64,000 nt of DNA from Streptomyces sp. P9-A2 (GTDB taxonomy: Bacteria > Actinomycetota > Actinomycetes > Streptomycetales > Streptomycetaceae), in the NCBI RefSeq assembly GCF_036634175.1, contig NZ_JAZIFX010000001.1:1488001-1552000 (forward strand), read 5' to 3'. Shown one piece after another: positions 43,760 through 52,750 of this stretch. Each line of letters starts with the position of its first letter. Positions within the stretch are counted from its first letter, which is position 1. Position numbers and translations under genes: made by a program. Under the pieces are notes generated by a model that saw only the letters and a list, made by a program, of their open reading frames with translations, was not told the DNA's origin and searched no databases.

Positions 43760-44842
43760 TTAGAGCTCGACTTCCTGCATCAACATGCCGACCTCGGTGT
43801 TCGACAGCCGGCGCAGCCAGCCCGACTTCTGGTCGCCCAGGGTGATCGGCCCGAAGCCGGTGCGCACCAGCTTGTCGACCGGGAAGCCCGCCTCGGCGAG
43901 CATGCGGCGCACGATGTGCTTGCGGCCCTCGTGCAGGGTCACCTCGACGAGGTAGTTCTTGCCGGTCTGCTCGACGACGCGGAAGTGGTCCGCGCGCGCG
44001 TAACCGTCCTCCAGCTGGATGCCGTCCTTCAGCCGCTTGCCCAGGTCGCGCGGGATCGGCCCGACGATGTGGGCGAGGTAGGTCTTCTTCACCCCGTACC
44101 GCGGGTGGGTCAGCCGGTGCGCCAGCTCACCGTGGTTGGTGAGCAGGACGACGCCCTCGGTCTCGGTGTCGAGCCGGCCCACGTGGAACAGCCGGGTCTC
44201 GCGGTTGGTGACGTAGTCGCCGAGGCACTGACGCCCCTCGGGGTCCTCCATGGTGGAGACGACACCGGCGGGCTTGTTCAGCGAGAAGAACTGGTAGGAC
44301 TGGGTGGCGACGGTCAGCCCGTCCACCTTGACCTCGTCCTTCGCCGGGTCGACCCGGCGGCCCTGCTCCAGCACGATCTCGCCGTTGATCTCGACCCGCG
44401 CCTGCTCGATCAGTTCCTCGCAGGCGCGCCGGGAACCGTACCCCGCGCGGGCGAGGACCTTCTGCAGCCGCTCGCCCTCCTGCTCGGCGCCCGGGAAGGT
44501 CTTCGGGGGCCTGACGTCCTTCTTCTCCGCGTACCGGTCGCGGTTGCGCTCCTCGATCCGCGTCTCGTACTCGCGCGAGCGGCCCGGAAGCGTACGGCCC
44601 CCGCCGCTCTTCCGCCCGGGCCGGGAGCCCTGGGAGGAGCCGCCGGACCGCTTGGCGCCGGCGCCGGCGCCGGTGCGGCCGGACTTCGGGCCCTCCTTGG
44701 TGGCTTCGGGCCCCACGTCGTAGCGGCGCTCCTCCGGGCGGGGCCGGCTGGGGCGGCCCTGCCCCTGCTGCTGGTCCCTGTTGCCGCCGGAACCGCGGGG
44801 GTTACCGCGTCCGCCGCTCTTGCCGCTGCCGCTGCTTCGCAT
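43760..44842 (-). CDS. rluB: Pseudouridine synthase RluB-type
   Basis: ATG 44842 is used; GTG 44845 is one codon away. The first 110 residues are Gly/Ser/Arg/Lys-rich and disordered. The S4 domain follows (RLQKVLARAGYGSRRACEELIEQARVEING), then the RsuA/RluB catalytic domain with FHVGRLDTETEGVVLLTN (catalytic Asp) and HEGRKHIVRRML. It makes pseudouridine in 23S rRNA. It is the last gene of the parA-scpA-scpB run; the operator palindrome lies after it. Confidence 0.94.
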   Translation of the reverse strand: MRSSGSGKSGGRGNPRGSGGNRDQQQGQGRPSRPRPEERRYDVGPEATKEGPKSGRTGAGAGAKRSGGSSQGSRPGRKSGGGRTLPGRSREYETRIEERNRDRYAEKKDVRPPKTFPGAEQEGERLQKVLARAGYGSRRACEELIEQARVEINGEIVLEQGRRVDPAKDEVKVDGLTVATQSYQFFSLNKPAGVVSTMEDPEGRQCLGDYVTNRETRLFHVGRLDTETEGVVLLTNHGELAHRLTHPRYGVKKTYLAHIVGPIPRDLGKRLKDGIQLEDGYARADHFRVVEQTGKNYLVEVTLHEGRKHIVRRMLAEAGFPVDKLVRTGFGPITLGDQKSGWLRRLSNTEVGMLMQEVEL

Positions 44843-44863
44843 CACATTTCCGTTGTCGTCGTT

Positions 44864-45517
44864 TTAGGCGTATCGGTCGGATGGACCGTCGTCCGGGTCC
44901 GGGGCGTCCGGATCGAACGACGGTACGGCTTCCTGGGTCTCGGCCTCGATCGCCTCCGCCTCCGGGAGGAAGGGCGCGAGCTCCGGGAGCTCGTCCAGAC
45001 CACGCAGGCCCATCCGCTCCAGGAAGTAGTTCGTCGTCGTGTACAGGATCGCACCTGTTTCGGGTTCCGTGCCCGCCTCCTCGACCAGACCGCGCTGCAG
45101 CAGGGTGCGCATGACCCCGTCGCAGTTCACTCCGCGCACGGCGGAGACCCTGCCGCGGCCGACCGGCTGGCGGTAGGCGACCACGGCGAGGGTCTCCAGG
45201 GCGGCCTGGGTGAGCCGGGCCTGTCGGCCGTCCAGAACGAAGCCCTCGACGGCCGCGGCGTACTCGGGCCGGCTGTAGAAACGCCAGCCGCCGGCGACGT
45301 GCCGCAGCTCGAAGCCGCGTCCCTGGACGGTGTACTCGTCGGCCAGCGCACGGAGCGCGTCCGCGACCTGCCGCCCGGGCCGCTCCAGGATCTTCGCCAG
45401 TTGCTCCTCGGTCGCGGGCTCGTCCACGACCATGAGAACCGCCTCCAGCGCGGGCCTGAGATCGAGGTCCGCGACGGTGCGCGGCTCCATGGGAAGACCG
45501 GCTGTGTCCTCGCTCAC
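44864..45517 (-). CDS. scpB: Segregation and condensation protein B
   Basis: The start ATG 45517 overlaps the scpA stop by 4 bases. The 217-residue protein has two winged helices: DLRPALEAVLMVVDEPATEEQLAKIL and ARLTQAALETLAVVAYRQPVGRGRVSAVRGVNCDGVMRTLLQRGLV. The C-terminus is acidic. ScpB dimerises and joins ScpA and SMC in condensin. Confidence 0.96.
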   Translation of the reverse strand: MSEDTAGLPMEPRTVADLDLRPALEAVLMVVDEPATEEQLAKILERPGRQVADALRALADEYTVQGRGFELRHVAGGWRFYSRPEYAAAVEGFVLDGRQARLTQAALETLAVVAYRQPVGRGRVSAVRGVNCDGVMRTLLQRGLVEEAGTEPETGAILYTTTNYFLERMGLRGLDELPELAPFLPEAEAIEAETQEAVPSFDPDAPDPDDGPSDRYA

Positions 45518-46755
45518 GTCCTGCTCACCCCTTGTCCTCCATCGGGCGGCTCTCCCGGTACTTCGGGCGGTCGGTCGAACTCGTCGGTGACCGTGGGGGC
45601 CTCGCCCCCGTCACCGCCGGTCCAGCGCACGGTCAGCTCGCCGAGCGCGGTCTCCTGGTCGAGGGCGACGGCCTTCTCCCGGTACAGCTCCAGGAGTGCG
45701 AGGAACCGGGCGACGACGGTCAGGGTGTCGTCCGTGTCCTCGGTCAGGGCCCGGAAACTCGCCTCGCCGAGCTCCCGCAGCCGCGCGACCACGATCCCGG
45801 CCTGCTCCTGCACGCTGACCAGCGGCGCGTGGATGTGGTCGACGTACACCTGCGGCTTGGACCTGGGCTGCATCGCCTTGACGGCGAGCCGGGCGAACCC
45901 CTGCGCGCCGATGCTGATGACGACCTCGGGGAGCAACTCGGCGTGGTGCGGTTCGAGCCCCACCGTACGGGGGTGGCGCCGGGCCTCCTCGTCCAGCCGC
46001 AGGCTGAAGATCTCCGCGATCCGCTTGTACGCGCGGTACTGGAGCAGGCGGGCGAACAGCAGGTCCCGGGCCTCCAGCAGGGCGAGGTCGGCCTCGTCCT
46101 CGACCTCGGCGGCGGGCAGCAGGCGGGCCGCCTTGAGATCGAGCAGCGTGGCCGCGACGACCAGGAACTCGGTGGTCTCGTCCAGGTCCCAGTCGGGTCC
46201 CAGCGCCCGGATGTACGCCATGAACTCGTCGGTCACCTTGGACAGCGCGACCTCGGTGACGTCCAGCTTGTGCTTGGAGATCAGCTGAAGCAGCAGGTCG
46301 AACGGTCCTTCGAAGTTCGACAACCGGACCTTGAACCGGCCGTCGTCCTCCTCGGCCGTCTCTGCCGTCTCGGCCACTTCGGATCCCGCGGGCGCCTCGG
46401 TCTCCGCTGTCTCCTCGGCCGTCCCGGCCGCGCCGGCCCCCGGGTTCCCCTGAGCACGCTCCAGGTCGTACGCCATGGCACCGGAGTCCACCGCGGGTAC
46501 CGTCCCGGGCCCAGCCGGCCTGCCGTCCGTCCCGGGGCCCGCGGGTACCGTCCCGGGCGCCGGACCGGTGTCCGGGCCCGGTACGTCGTCCCGGCCGGCC
46601 GGTGCGGGAGGCGCGGCCGTGGGCTCCGCCTCCGCCTCGGCGTCCGCGTCCACGGGCTGCGGGGCCGACGGCGCGCCTCCCGGTCCCCGCCCCAGCGCGC
46701 GACGGCGTCCGGGCCGCGGGCCGCGGCCCGCGGCGGGGGTGTCGTTCGAGGTCAT
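45514..46755 (-). CDS. scpA: Segregation and condensation protein A (kleisin)
   Basis: The 413-residue product has a 130-residue Ala/Pro/Glu-rich N-terminal extension, then the kleisin domain: RFKVRLSNFEGPFDLLLQLISKHKLDVTEVALSKVTDEFMAYI, DETTEFLVVAATLLDLKAARLLP and a C-terminal winged helix (AVALDQETALGELTVRW). ScpA bridges SMC heads. It sits between the RHH-like gene and scpB and overlaps scpB by 4 bases. Confidence 0.96.
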   Translation of the reverse strand: MTSNDTPAAGRGPRPGRRRALGRGPGGAPSAPQPVDADAEAEAEPTAAPPAPAGRDDVPGPDTGPAPGTVPAGPGTDGRPAGPGTVPAVDSGAMAYDLERAQGNPGAGAAGTAEETAETEAPAGSEVAETAETAEEDDGRFKVRLSNFEGPFDLLLQLISKHKLDVTEVALSKVTDEFMAYIRALGPDWDLDETTEFLVVAATLLDLKAARLLPAAEVEDEADLALLEARDLLFARLLQYRAYKRIAEIFSLRLDEEARRHPRTVGLEPHHAELLPEVVISIGAQGFARLAVKAMQPRSKPQVYVDHIHAPLVSVQEQAGIVVARLRELGEASFRALTEDTDDTLTVVARFLALLELYREKAVALDQETALGELTVRWTGGDGGEAPTVTDEFDRPPEVPGEPPDGGQGVSRT

Positions 46756-46773
46756 GACCTCCGCAGGCTACCG

Positions 46774-47340
46774 CTACCGTCCGCGCAGACGTCGTACGAG
46801 GATGCTGGCGTCTCCGCGGGATTCCAGGTCGGCCAGGACCACGGCGACCGCCTCTCGGACGATCCTGCCCCGGTCGACGGCCAGTCCGTGCTCGCCCCGG
46901 AGGACCAGACGGGCGTGCTCGAGGTCCATGAGCTCCTCGGCGGACACGTACACCGTGATCTTCTCGTCGTGCCGCTCGCGGCCGCTGGGCCGGCGTGCCG
47001 CCGCCCTTCCGCGCTTGTGCGGGGCCGCTTCCGCGGCCGGCCCCTCCGGTGCCCCCTGCCTTCGCGCGGAGCGCTCCGGCGCGCCACGGCTGCGGGACTC
47101 GCCCGCTTCGGCCGGTTCCGCGTCCGTGGCGACGTGCTCGGCGCCCTCGCCGTCACCGCCCTGCGCGGGCACCGACTGCGGAGCGTCCTCCTGGGCCGCG
47201 GCCGCGTCGCTCTCCCCCGCGGGAGCGGGGATCCGGCCCTCGCCATTGGCCTGGCGCCTGGGCGTGGACGCCTGGAGCGCCATCCCCCCTGTCGTACGGA
47301 AGAGTTCGTCGGCCCCGGGCAGACTCACTCGGCGGGACAC
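46774..47340 (-). CDS. Putative RHH-like partner of ParA (unknown family)
   Basis: The 188-residue protein overlaps the end of the ParA gene by about 16 bases, so it is coupled. The first 125 residues are low-complexity Ala/Glu/Pro/Arg. The last 60 form a strand-helix-helix: DEKITVYVSAEELMDLEHARLVLRGEHGLAVDRGRIVREAVAVVLADL, like ribbon-helix-helix DNA-binding proteins. A DNA-binding partner for the ParA ATPase, in place of a ParB, is inferred from the operon; no direct homologue is recognised. Confidence 0.7.
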   Translation of the reverse strand: MSRRVSLPGADELFRTTGGMALQASTPRRQANGEGRIPAPAGESDAAAAQEDAPQSVPAQGGDGEGAEHVATDAEPAEAGESRSRGAPERSARRQGAPEGPAAEAAPHKRGRAAARRPSGRERHDEKITVYVSAEELMDLEHARLVLRGEHGLAVDRGRIVREAVAVVLADLESRGDASILVRRLRGR

Positions 47341-48494
47341 CGGGCGAGCACCTCCCTGGCAAGCTGGCGATAGGCGGCGGCACCGACGGAGTTGGACGCG
47401 TACGTGGTGATCGGCTCACCGGCGACGGTGGTCTCCGGGAAGCGGACCGTACGGCCGATGACCGTGTGGTAGACGTGATCGTCGAAGGCCTCGACGACAC
47501 GCGCGAGCACCTCACGGCTGTGCACCGTGCGCGAGTCGTACATCGTGGCGAGGATCCCGTCGAGTTCCAGCTCGGGGTTGAGCCGCTCCTGGACCTTCTC
47601 GATGGTCTCGGTCAGCAGGGCCACACCGCGCAGTGCGAAGAACTCGCACTCCAGCGGCACGATCACCTTGTGCGCGGCCGTCAGCGCGTTGACCGTGAGC
47701 AGGCCGAGCGAGGGCTGGCAGTCGATCACGATGTAGTCGTAGTCGTCCAGGAGCGGCTTCAGCGCGCGCTGCAGTGTCGACTCGCGGGCGACCTCGGAGA
47801 CCAGTTGGACCTCGGCCGCCGACAGGTCGATGTTGCTGGGCAGCAGGTCCATGTTGGGGACCGCCGTCTTCAGCAGCACCTCGTCGGCCGCCATGCCCCG
47901 CTCCATGAGCAGGTTGTAGACGGTGAGGTCGAGTTCCATCGGGTTGACACCGAGTCCGACCGACAGCGCGCCCTGCGGGTCGAAGTCGACGAGCAGCACC
48001 CTGCGTCCGTACTCCGCGAGCGCGGCACCCAGGTTGATGGTCGACGTCGTCTTGCCGACGCCACCCTTCTGGTTGCACATCGCGATGATCTTCGCGGGGC
48101 CGTGGTCGGTCAGCGGGCCCGGGATCGGGAAGTACGGCAGCGGGCGTCCGGTCGGGCCGACGCGCTCACGGCGCTGACGGGCCGCGTCGGGCGCGAGGGT
48201 GGCCGCGTACTCGGGATCCGGCTCGTACTCGGCGTCGGGATCGTAGAAGTGCCCCTCGGGCAGTTCGTCGTAGTCGGCGAAATGGTTGTGGGGCGCGCCA
48301 CTTCCGTCGCCGGCCAGGGCGTTCACGTGATGGCCATCCATGCTCTGGTGTGCAGTGGGAGTCGCCTGCTGGTTCCGTTGGGGTGCGAAGGCGCGCACGG
48401 CGACGGAGCCGACAGGAGCGAGCCCCGCGCGACCTCGCCCCCGTGCAGTCATTCCTGGGTGACCACCCCCGGGAGTAAATGTCGACTCATTCAC
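47325..48494 (-). CDS. ParA/Soj-family segregation ATPase
   Basis: GTG 48494 starts the frame; ATG 48452 or 48341 are alternatives. The 389-residue protein has a 140-residue Pro/Gly-rich N-terminal extension. The deviant Walker A is CNQKGGVGKTTSTINLG, followed by LLVDFDPQGALSVGLG (Walker A' and B region) and DYIVIDCQPSLG. It is one of several ParA paralogues in Streptomyces; no parB gene lies next to it, and the main parAB locus is near the replication origin elsewhere. It leads the RHH-scpA-scpB-rluB operon. Confidence 0.9.
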   Translation of the reverse strand: MNESTFTPGGGHPGMTARGRGRAGLAPVGSVAVRAFAPQRNQQATPTAHQSMDGHHVNALAGDGSGAPHNHFADYDELPEGHFYDPDAEYEPDPEYAATLAPDAARQRRERVGPTGRPLPYFPIPGPLTDHGPAKIIAMCNQKGGVGKTTSTINLGAALAEYGRRVLLVDFDPQGALSVGLGVNPMELDLTVYNLLMERGMAADEVLLKTAVPNMDLLPSNIDLSAAEVQLVSEVARESTLQRALKPLLDDYDYIVIDCQPSLGLLTVNALTAAHKVIVPLECEFFALRGVALLTETIEKVQERLNPELELDGILATMYDSRTVHSREVLARVVEAFDDHVYHTVIGRTVRFPETTVAGEPITTYASNSVGAAAYRQLAREVLARCPAE

Positions 48495-48852
48495 AAGTCG
48501 TCTTACCTCCTTGGTGACCAGGAAACTTCTAGACAGGTCAGCGTGGCATCATGCCGACGGTTGGCGACTCTATGGCGTGTCGGCGGTCCGCAGCAACACA
48601 ATCCGCCGGACCCGGCCCGATGTGTCGACAATGAAACATCCCTCTGTCAAGGGCGTACGGCCGTCGCACGGCAGGTTTCACCGGTGTGCGAATCGGTGGA
48701 AGGGGTACGTTCGAGGCGAGTTGCCCCTGATTCGTGAAGTGACCATACACACATCTCGCCGCGTCTGATGGGCAAGGTGGGTCCGGATGCATGACGTTGA
48801 CGAAAGAAGTTGACGTATCGCCTTTGCCGGGAGGTGACTTGGTCGACTTAAC

Positions 48853-48873
48853 GCCCGGAGGCGGCCTCCGGGC
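48853..48873. terminator. Terminator of ald
   Basis: GCCCGGAGG at 48853-48861 pairs with CCTCCGGGC at 48865-48873 around a 3-base loop, beyond the ald stop on the minus strand. Confidence 0.65.
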
Positions 48874-48888
48874 CTCGGATCCGGGGCG

Positions 48889-48940
48889 GTGACCCTTCGG
48901 GAGAGCCCGGGACGTGACCCTTCGGGAGAGGGCCCGGGAC
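48889..48940. repeat. Two-copy tandem direct repeat
   Basis: Copies start at 48889 and 48914 with the shared unit GTGACCCTTCGGGAGAG, followed by a near-identical G/C segment. It lies between the ald stop and its terminator hairpin. Confidence 0.6.
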
Positions 48941-48987
48941 GGCGTCCGGACGGCGCCTCCCCGGACCGGTCGGGCTGCTCGGCCGGC

Positions 48988-50112
48988 TCAGCCGAGCAGC
49001 GTGGCGAGTTCGACGTGTTCCAGGCCGTGGGCCGCGGCGACCTCCTGGTGGACGACCTCGCCGTCATGCGCGTTGAGGCCCTTGGCGAGCGCGGGGTCGC
49101 GGCGCAGTGCCTCCACCCAGCCGCGGTTCGCGAGTTCGACGATGTAGGGCAGCGTGGCGTTGGTGAGCGCGTAGGTGGAGGTGTTGGGCACGGCGCCGGG
49201 CATGTTGGCGACGCAGTAGAAGACCGATCCGTGGACCGTGAAGGTCGGCTCGGCGTGCGTGGTCGGACGGGAGTCCTCGAAGCAGCCGCCCTGGTCGATC
49301 GCGATGTCGACCAGGACACTCCCGCTCTTCATCCGCGAGACGAGGTCGTTGGTGACCAGCTTCGGCGCCTTGGCACCGGGGATCAGCACGGCACCGATCA
49401 CGAGATCGGCCTCGACGCAGGCCTTCTCCAGCTCGAAGGCGTTGGAGACGACGGTCTGGATCTTCGTTCCGAAGACCCGGTCGGCCTCACGGAGCTTGTT
49501 GACGTCCTTGTCGAGCAGGGTCACGTGGAAGCCCATGCCGACGGCGATCTGCGCGGCGTTCCAGCCGGAGACACCTCCGCCGACGACGACGGCCCGGCCG
49601 GCCGGCACCCCGGGGACCCCGCCGGGCAGCACGCCTCGGCCGCCGCCGGCCCGCATCAGGTGGTAGGCGCCGACCTGGGCGGACAGCCGGCCCGCGACCT
49701 CGGACATGGGGGCGAGCAGCGGCAGGGCGCGGCCGGGCAGCTCGACGGTCTCGTAGGCGATCGCGGTGGTACCGGAGGCCAGGAGGGCGTCCGTGCACTC
49801 CCGGGAGGCGGCCAGGTGCAGGTAGGTGAAGAGGGTCTGGTCCTTGCGCAGCCGGTGGTACTCCTCCGCGACGGGCTCCTTGACCTTCAGCAGCAGGTCG
49901 GCGGCGGCCCACACCTCGTCCGCGGTGTCGAGTATCTGCCCGCCCGCGGCGATGTACTCGCCGTCCGGGATCGAGGAGCCCGTGCCGGCACCGTGCTCGA
50001 TGACGACCTGATGGCCGTGGCGCACCAGCTCGTGCACGCCGGCGGGGGTGATGGCCACCCGGAACTCGTTGTTCTTGACCTCGTGGGGGATGCCGACCTT
50101 CACGTCGATCAC
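48988..50112 (-). CDS. ald: Alanine dehydrogenase
   Basis: GTG 50112 has AAGGACC upstream; the longer frame to 50172 is not needed. The 374-residue enzyme starts MIDVKVGIPHEVKNNEFRVA and has catalytic Lys in LLLKVKEP and His in FTYLHLA, the NAD fold VVVGGGVSGWNAAQIAVGMG and the LVDIAIDQGGC loop. It interconverts L-alanine with pyruvate and ammonia. The STAND ATPase lies upstream. Confidence 0.96.
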   Translation of the reverse strand: MIDVKVGIPHEVKNNEFRVAITPAGVHELVRHGHQVVIEHGAGTGSSIPDGEYIAAGGQILDTADEVWAAADLLLKVKEPVAEEYHRLRKDQTLFTYLHLAASRECTDALLASGTTAIAYETVELPGRALPLLAPMSEVAGRLSAQVGAYHLMRAGGGRGVLPGGVPGVPAGRAVVVGGGVSGWNAAQIAVGMGFHVTLLDKDVNKLREADRVFGTKIQTVVSNAFELEKACVEADLVIGAVLIPGAKAPKLVTNDLVSRMKSGSVLVDIAIDQGGCFEDSRPTTHAEPTFTVHGSVFYCVANMPGAVPNTSTYALTNATLPYIVELANRGWVEALRRDPALAKGLNAHDGEVVHQEVAAAHGLEHVELATLLG

Positions 50113-50270
50113 GGTCCTTGGCTCGGGGATGCGTTCGGGGGCATTTCGGGGGTGTGAGGCAGTTCCGCGCATACCCGGTCATACGCGTGCACACCGGAAG
50201 AGGCCGCGGAAGATGGTGCGACAGAGGCCATCCCTATGAAGGTATCTCCGCCGTGCAGCCTTGCAAAGTG

Positions 50271-52328
50271 TTAATTTTCCACAAAGGGGCTGCTTGTTTC
50301 GTAGGTACTGCCTTCTTGTTTCGGGTCGATTCCAGGCTCCTGGGCCTCTTCTCCCAGCATCAGCTCCGCCGAGCTCCGGTGCAGCGCGGCCGACGTGGGG
50401 TCGCCCAGGTGCTCGAAGGTGTCGGCGAGCCGCAGGTGCAGCGCGGCCTGCAGCCGGGCGTCCTCGGCCCGCCGGGCCCACTCCACCGCCTCCCGGCAGG
50501 TGCGCAGTGAATCCTCGGGACGGCCCGCGTACTCCTGGACCCGGGCCAGTTCGCTCAATGCGCGCGCCTGGGCGGCCAGATCGCCGTTCTTCCGGTGTCC
50601 GGCGACCGCCGCCCGCCAGTTGCGCAGCGCCTCGCCGTAACGGCCGGCGTAGGTGTGGGCGGCGGCGATCCGGCCGTACAGGCGGGCGGCGTCCGCGCGC
50701 TCGCCCTGGGCGAGCCGCTCGGCCAGGGCCCGGCCGAACCAGTCGGCGGCCCGGTCGAAGTCGCCGAGCTCCAGATGGGCGCCTCCCACGGATTCCGTCG
50801 CACGCCCGGTCGCGTACGGATCGTTCGCCGCACGTCCGGCGTCCAGCGCGGCCCGGTAGCGCGCCAGCGCGTCGGCCGTGCGGCCGGTACGGGCGTCGAG
50901 GTCGCCGAGGTTCAGCAGGGCCGCGGCCTGCTCGCGGGGAAGGTTCCGGCGCTCGGCCACATCGAGGACCAGGTGGTGGATGCCGTAGAGGTCGCCTGCG
51001 GCGGCCCGGGTCCCGAAGTGGGCCACCATGGCGCGCACCAGCTGGGACATCAGGCGGCGGGCCAGGGTGTCCAGCGTCCCGTCGGCGACCGCGAGGCGGG
51101 CCGAGGCCAGCAGGGCGGGCCTGCGGACGCGCAGCCAGTCGGCGGCGTCGCGAGGGCTCGGGAAGCGCAGGGAGCGCGGCATCCCCAGGAGTTTCTCGCG
51201 CGCCTGAGGGCTGTCGGTCTCGGTGATGGCCCTGCACGACTGGAGCAGCCGCACGGTCCGTTCCAGCATGCGGGCGCGGGCCAGCTGGAGCTCCCCGGGC
51301 CGTTCGTGGGCCTCGGCGAGGCCTTTCAGCAGGGGGTGCAGGCAGCCGGGTACCTCGTACTGCGGCAGCGAGGTCCCCACGGGGTGCAGCAGACCCACGG
51401 AGACGAAGTCCTCCAGGATGGTGCGCGCGCTGCCCACCGAGCATCCTGCGAGCGCGGAGGCGGTGTGCGGGTCGGCCAGGCCGGCCGGGGCGAGGCTCAG
51501 CAGGCGCAGTATCCGGGCGGCGGGCGCGGGCAGCTCGTCGTGCACCAGCCGCAGGGCACGGCCGGTCACGGTGCCCTCGTCGGCTCCGGCGCGCAGTTGC
51601 CTGGCGAGGTCGGCGACGGCGGTCTTGGGCCGGGCGGCGAGCCAGCCGCCGGCCAGGACCAGGGCGGCGGGCTGCCCCTGGCACTGTTCGGCCAGGCCCT
51701 CCGCGGCCCGCGGGTCGACGGTGATGCGGACCGAGCCGGCGATCCGGGACAGCAGCTCCACGGCGGACTTGGTGTCGAGGCCGCCGAGGGTGCAGGGGCG
51801 GACGTCGGAGATGCCGGTCAGCGGGCCCTGGGAGATGGCGACCACCAGGCAGTCCGGGTTGTCCGGCAGCAGGGCGTCGACCTGCTCGGCGTCGGTCGCG
51901 TCGTCCAGCAGGAGCAGCGTCCGGCGACCGGCCAGGGCGGTTCGCAGCGCCTCGACGAGATCGTCCTCGTCGGCGCCGGCCGGGGTGGGCACCTCGAGCG
52001 CGTCGAGCAGTTCCCGCACGGAGCGCTCGACGGGTACGCGCGTGCCGTCGGTCTCGCTCAGCCGGGCGCGCAGCACCCCGTCGGGGTAGCGGTCGGCGAC
52101 CTGGCGGACGAGTTCCTCACCGAGCGTCGTCCGGCCGGAGCCGGGCCGGCCCGCGATGAGCAGCACCCGGGCGCGGGGGGCCTTGCGGCCGGAGAGGGTG
52201 TCGAGTCCGGCGCGCTCGATGTCGGCCCGGAGCTCCTTCAACTCCCTGGTGCGGCCCAGGAATCGGGTCTCCGCGGCAACGTCGCGGGAGAGCCGCGCTC
52301 CGTCCGTGTCCACCGCCTGGTCCGTCAC
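50271..52328 (-). CDS. STAND-type NTPase with C-terminal TPR-like repeats
   Basis: GTG 52328 (VTDQAVDT) is favoured; GTG 52337 adds three residues. The 685-residue protein has a P-loop at about 58-70 (LIAGRPGSGRTTLGEELV), LLLLDDATDAEQV (Walker B), a winged-helix segment (ILRLLSLAPAGLADPHTASALAG) and from about 430 onward tandem TPR-like repeats (ALLNLGDLDARTGRTADALARYRAAL, and more). It resembles the AfsR/NB-ARC group without the SARP DNA-binding head. STAND ATPases sense signals or phage; here the role is unknown. No defence partners are adjacent. Confidence 0.85.
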   Translation of the reverse strand: MTDQAVDTDGARLSRDVAAETRFLGRTRELKELRADIERAGLDTLSGRKAPRARVLLIAGRPGSGRTTLGEELVRQVADRYPDGVLRARLSETDGTRVPVERSVRELLDALEVPTPAGADEDDLVEALRTALAGRRTLLLLDDATDAEQVDALLPDNPDCLVVAISQGPLTGISDVRPCTLGGLDTKSAVELLSRIAGSVRITVDPRAAEGLAEQCQGQPAALVLAGGWLAARPKTAVADLARQLRAGADEGTVTGRALRLVHDELPAPAARILRLLSLAPAGLADPHTASALAGCSVGSARTILEDFVSVGLLHPVGTSLPQYEVPGCLHPLLKGLAEAHERPGELQLARARMLERTVRLLQSCRAITETDSPQAREKLLGMPRSLRFPSPRDAADWLRVRRPALLASARLAVADGTLDTLARRLMSQLVRAMVAHFGTRAAAGDLYGIHHLVLDVAERRNLPREQAAALLNLGDLDARTGRTADALARYRAALDAGRAANDPYATGRATESVGGAHLELGDFDRAADWFGRALAERLAQGERADAARLYGRIAAAHTYAGRYGEALRNWRAAVAGHRKNGDLAAQARALSELARVQEYAGRPEDSLRTCREAVEWARRAEDARLQAALHLRLADTFEHLGDPTSAALHRSSAELMLGEEAQEPGIDPKQEGSTYETSSPFVEN

Positions 52329-52474
52329 GGGCCACACTCCCGTCCCACCGCACGCGCAAGCCCGCCGGAACTCCGGACCGGGCGTTTTCCAGAGCCTAGT
52401 TCACGCTCTGCTACGTTCCGTGTGGAGCACGGCGGGCACATCCCCCGATCGGATCAGCCGATGGTCACATCACT

Positions 52475-52700
52475 AGGGCGTGTTTCGAGCGTGGGGGAGC
52501 ATCCAACTGCAAGGCGGAGGAGCGCGTCGATGCGATGGGGGTCCCCCTGCTCGAAGAGCTCGGGGGAGGGCGTGCCCACCCCCGCGTCTACGGGATGATC
52601 CGCCGGACAGGCCCTGGAAGCGTCCTGAAGATCTTGAAATCACGCCCGTCCTGCGCCGGTTCATGCCGATTGACATTTACCGGCGATCCGGCGTGAACCG
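52475..52700. repeat. Composite extragenic repeat, copy A
   Basis: It contains the GGGGGTCCCCCTGCTCGAAGAGCTCGGGGGAG module (about 52537-52567), a GATCCGCCGGACAGGCCCTGG segment, a 63-base block at 52617-52679 that is repeated in inverted form in copy B, and a palindrome near CCGGTTCATGCCG. It fills the gap between the STAND and NUDIX genes. It looks like a non-autonomous mobile or REP-type element. Confidence 0.75.
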
Positions 52701-52750
52701 GGCGGTCCGAGCAGGATCTTCAGCAGTCTTCCAGGGGACACCGGGGTGGT

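Larger units (their letters stand above)
48495..48987. other. ParA promoter region and ald terminator
   Basis: A hairpin for the ald end lies at 48853-48873 (9-bp stem, 3-base loop). Tandem units GTGACCCTTCGGGAGAG occur at 48889 and 48914. Between 48500 and 48840 the sequence is less GC-rich and must contain the ParA promoter; TTGACG-like elements occur near 48793-48815. No convincing ORF. Confidence 0.55.
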
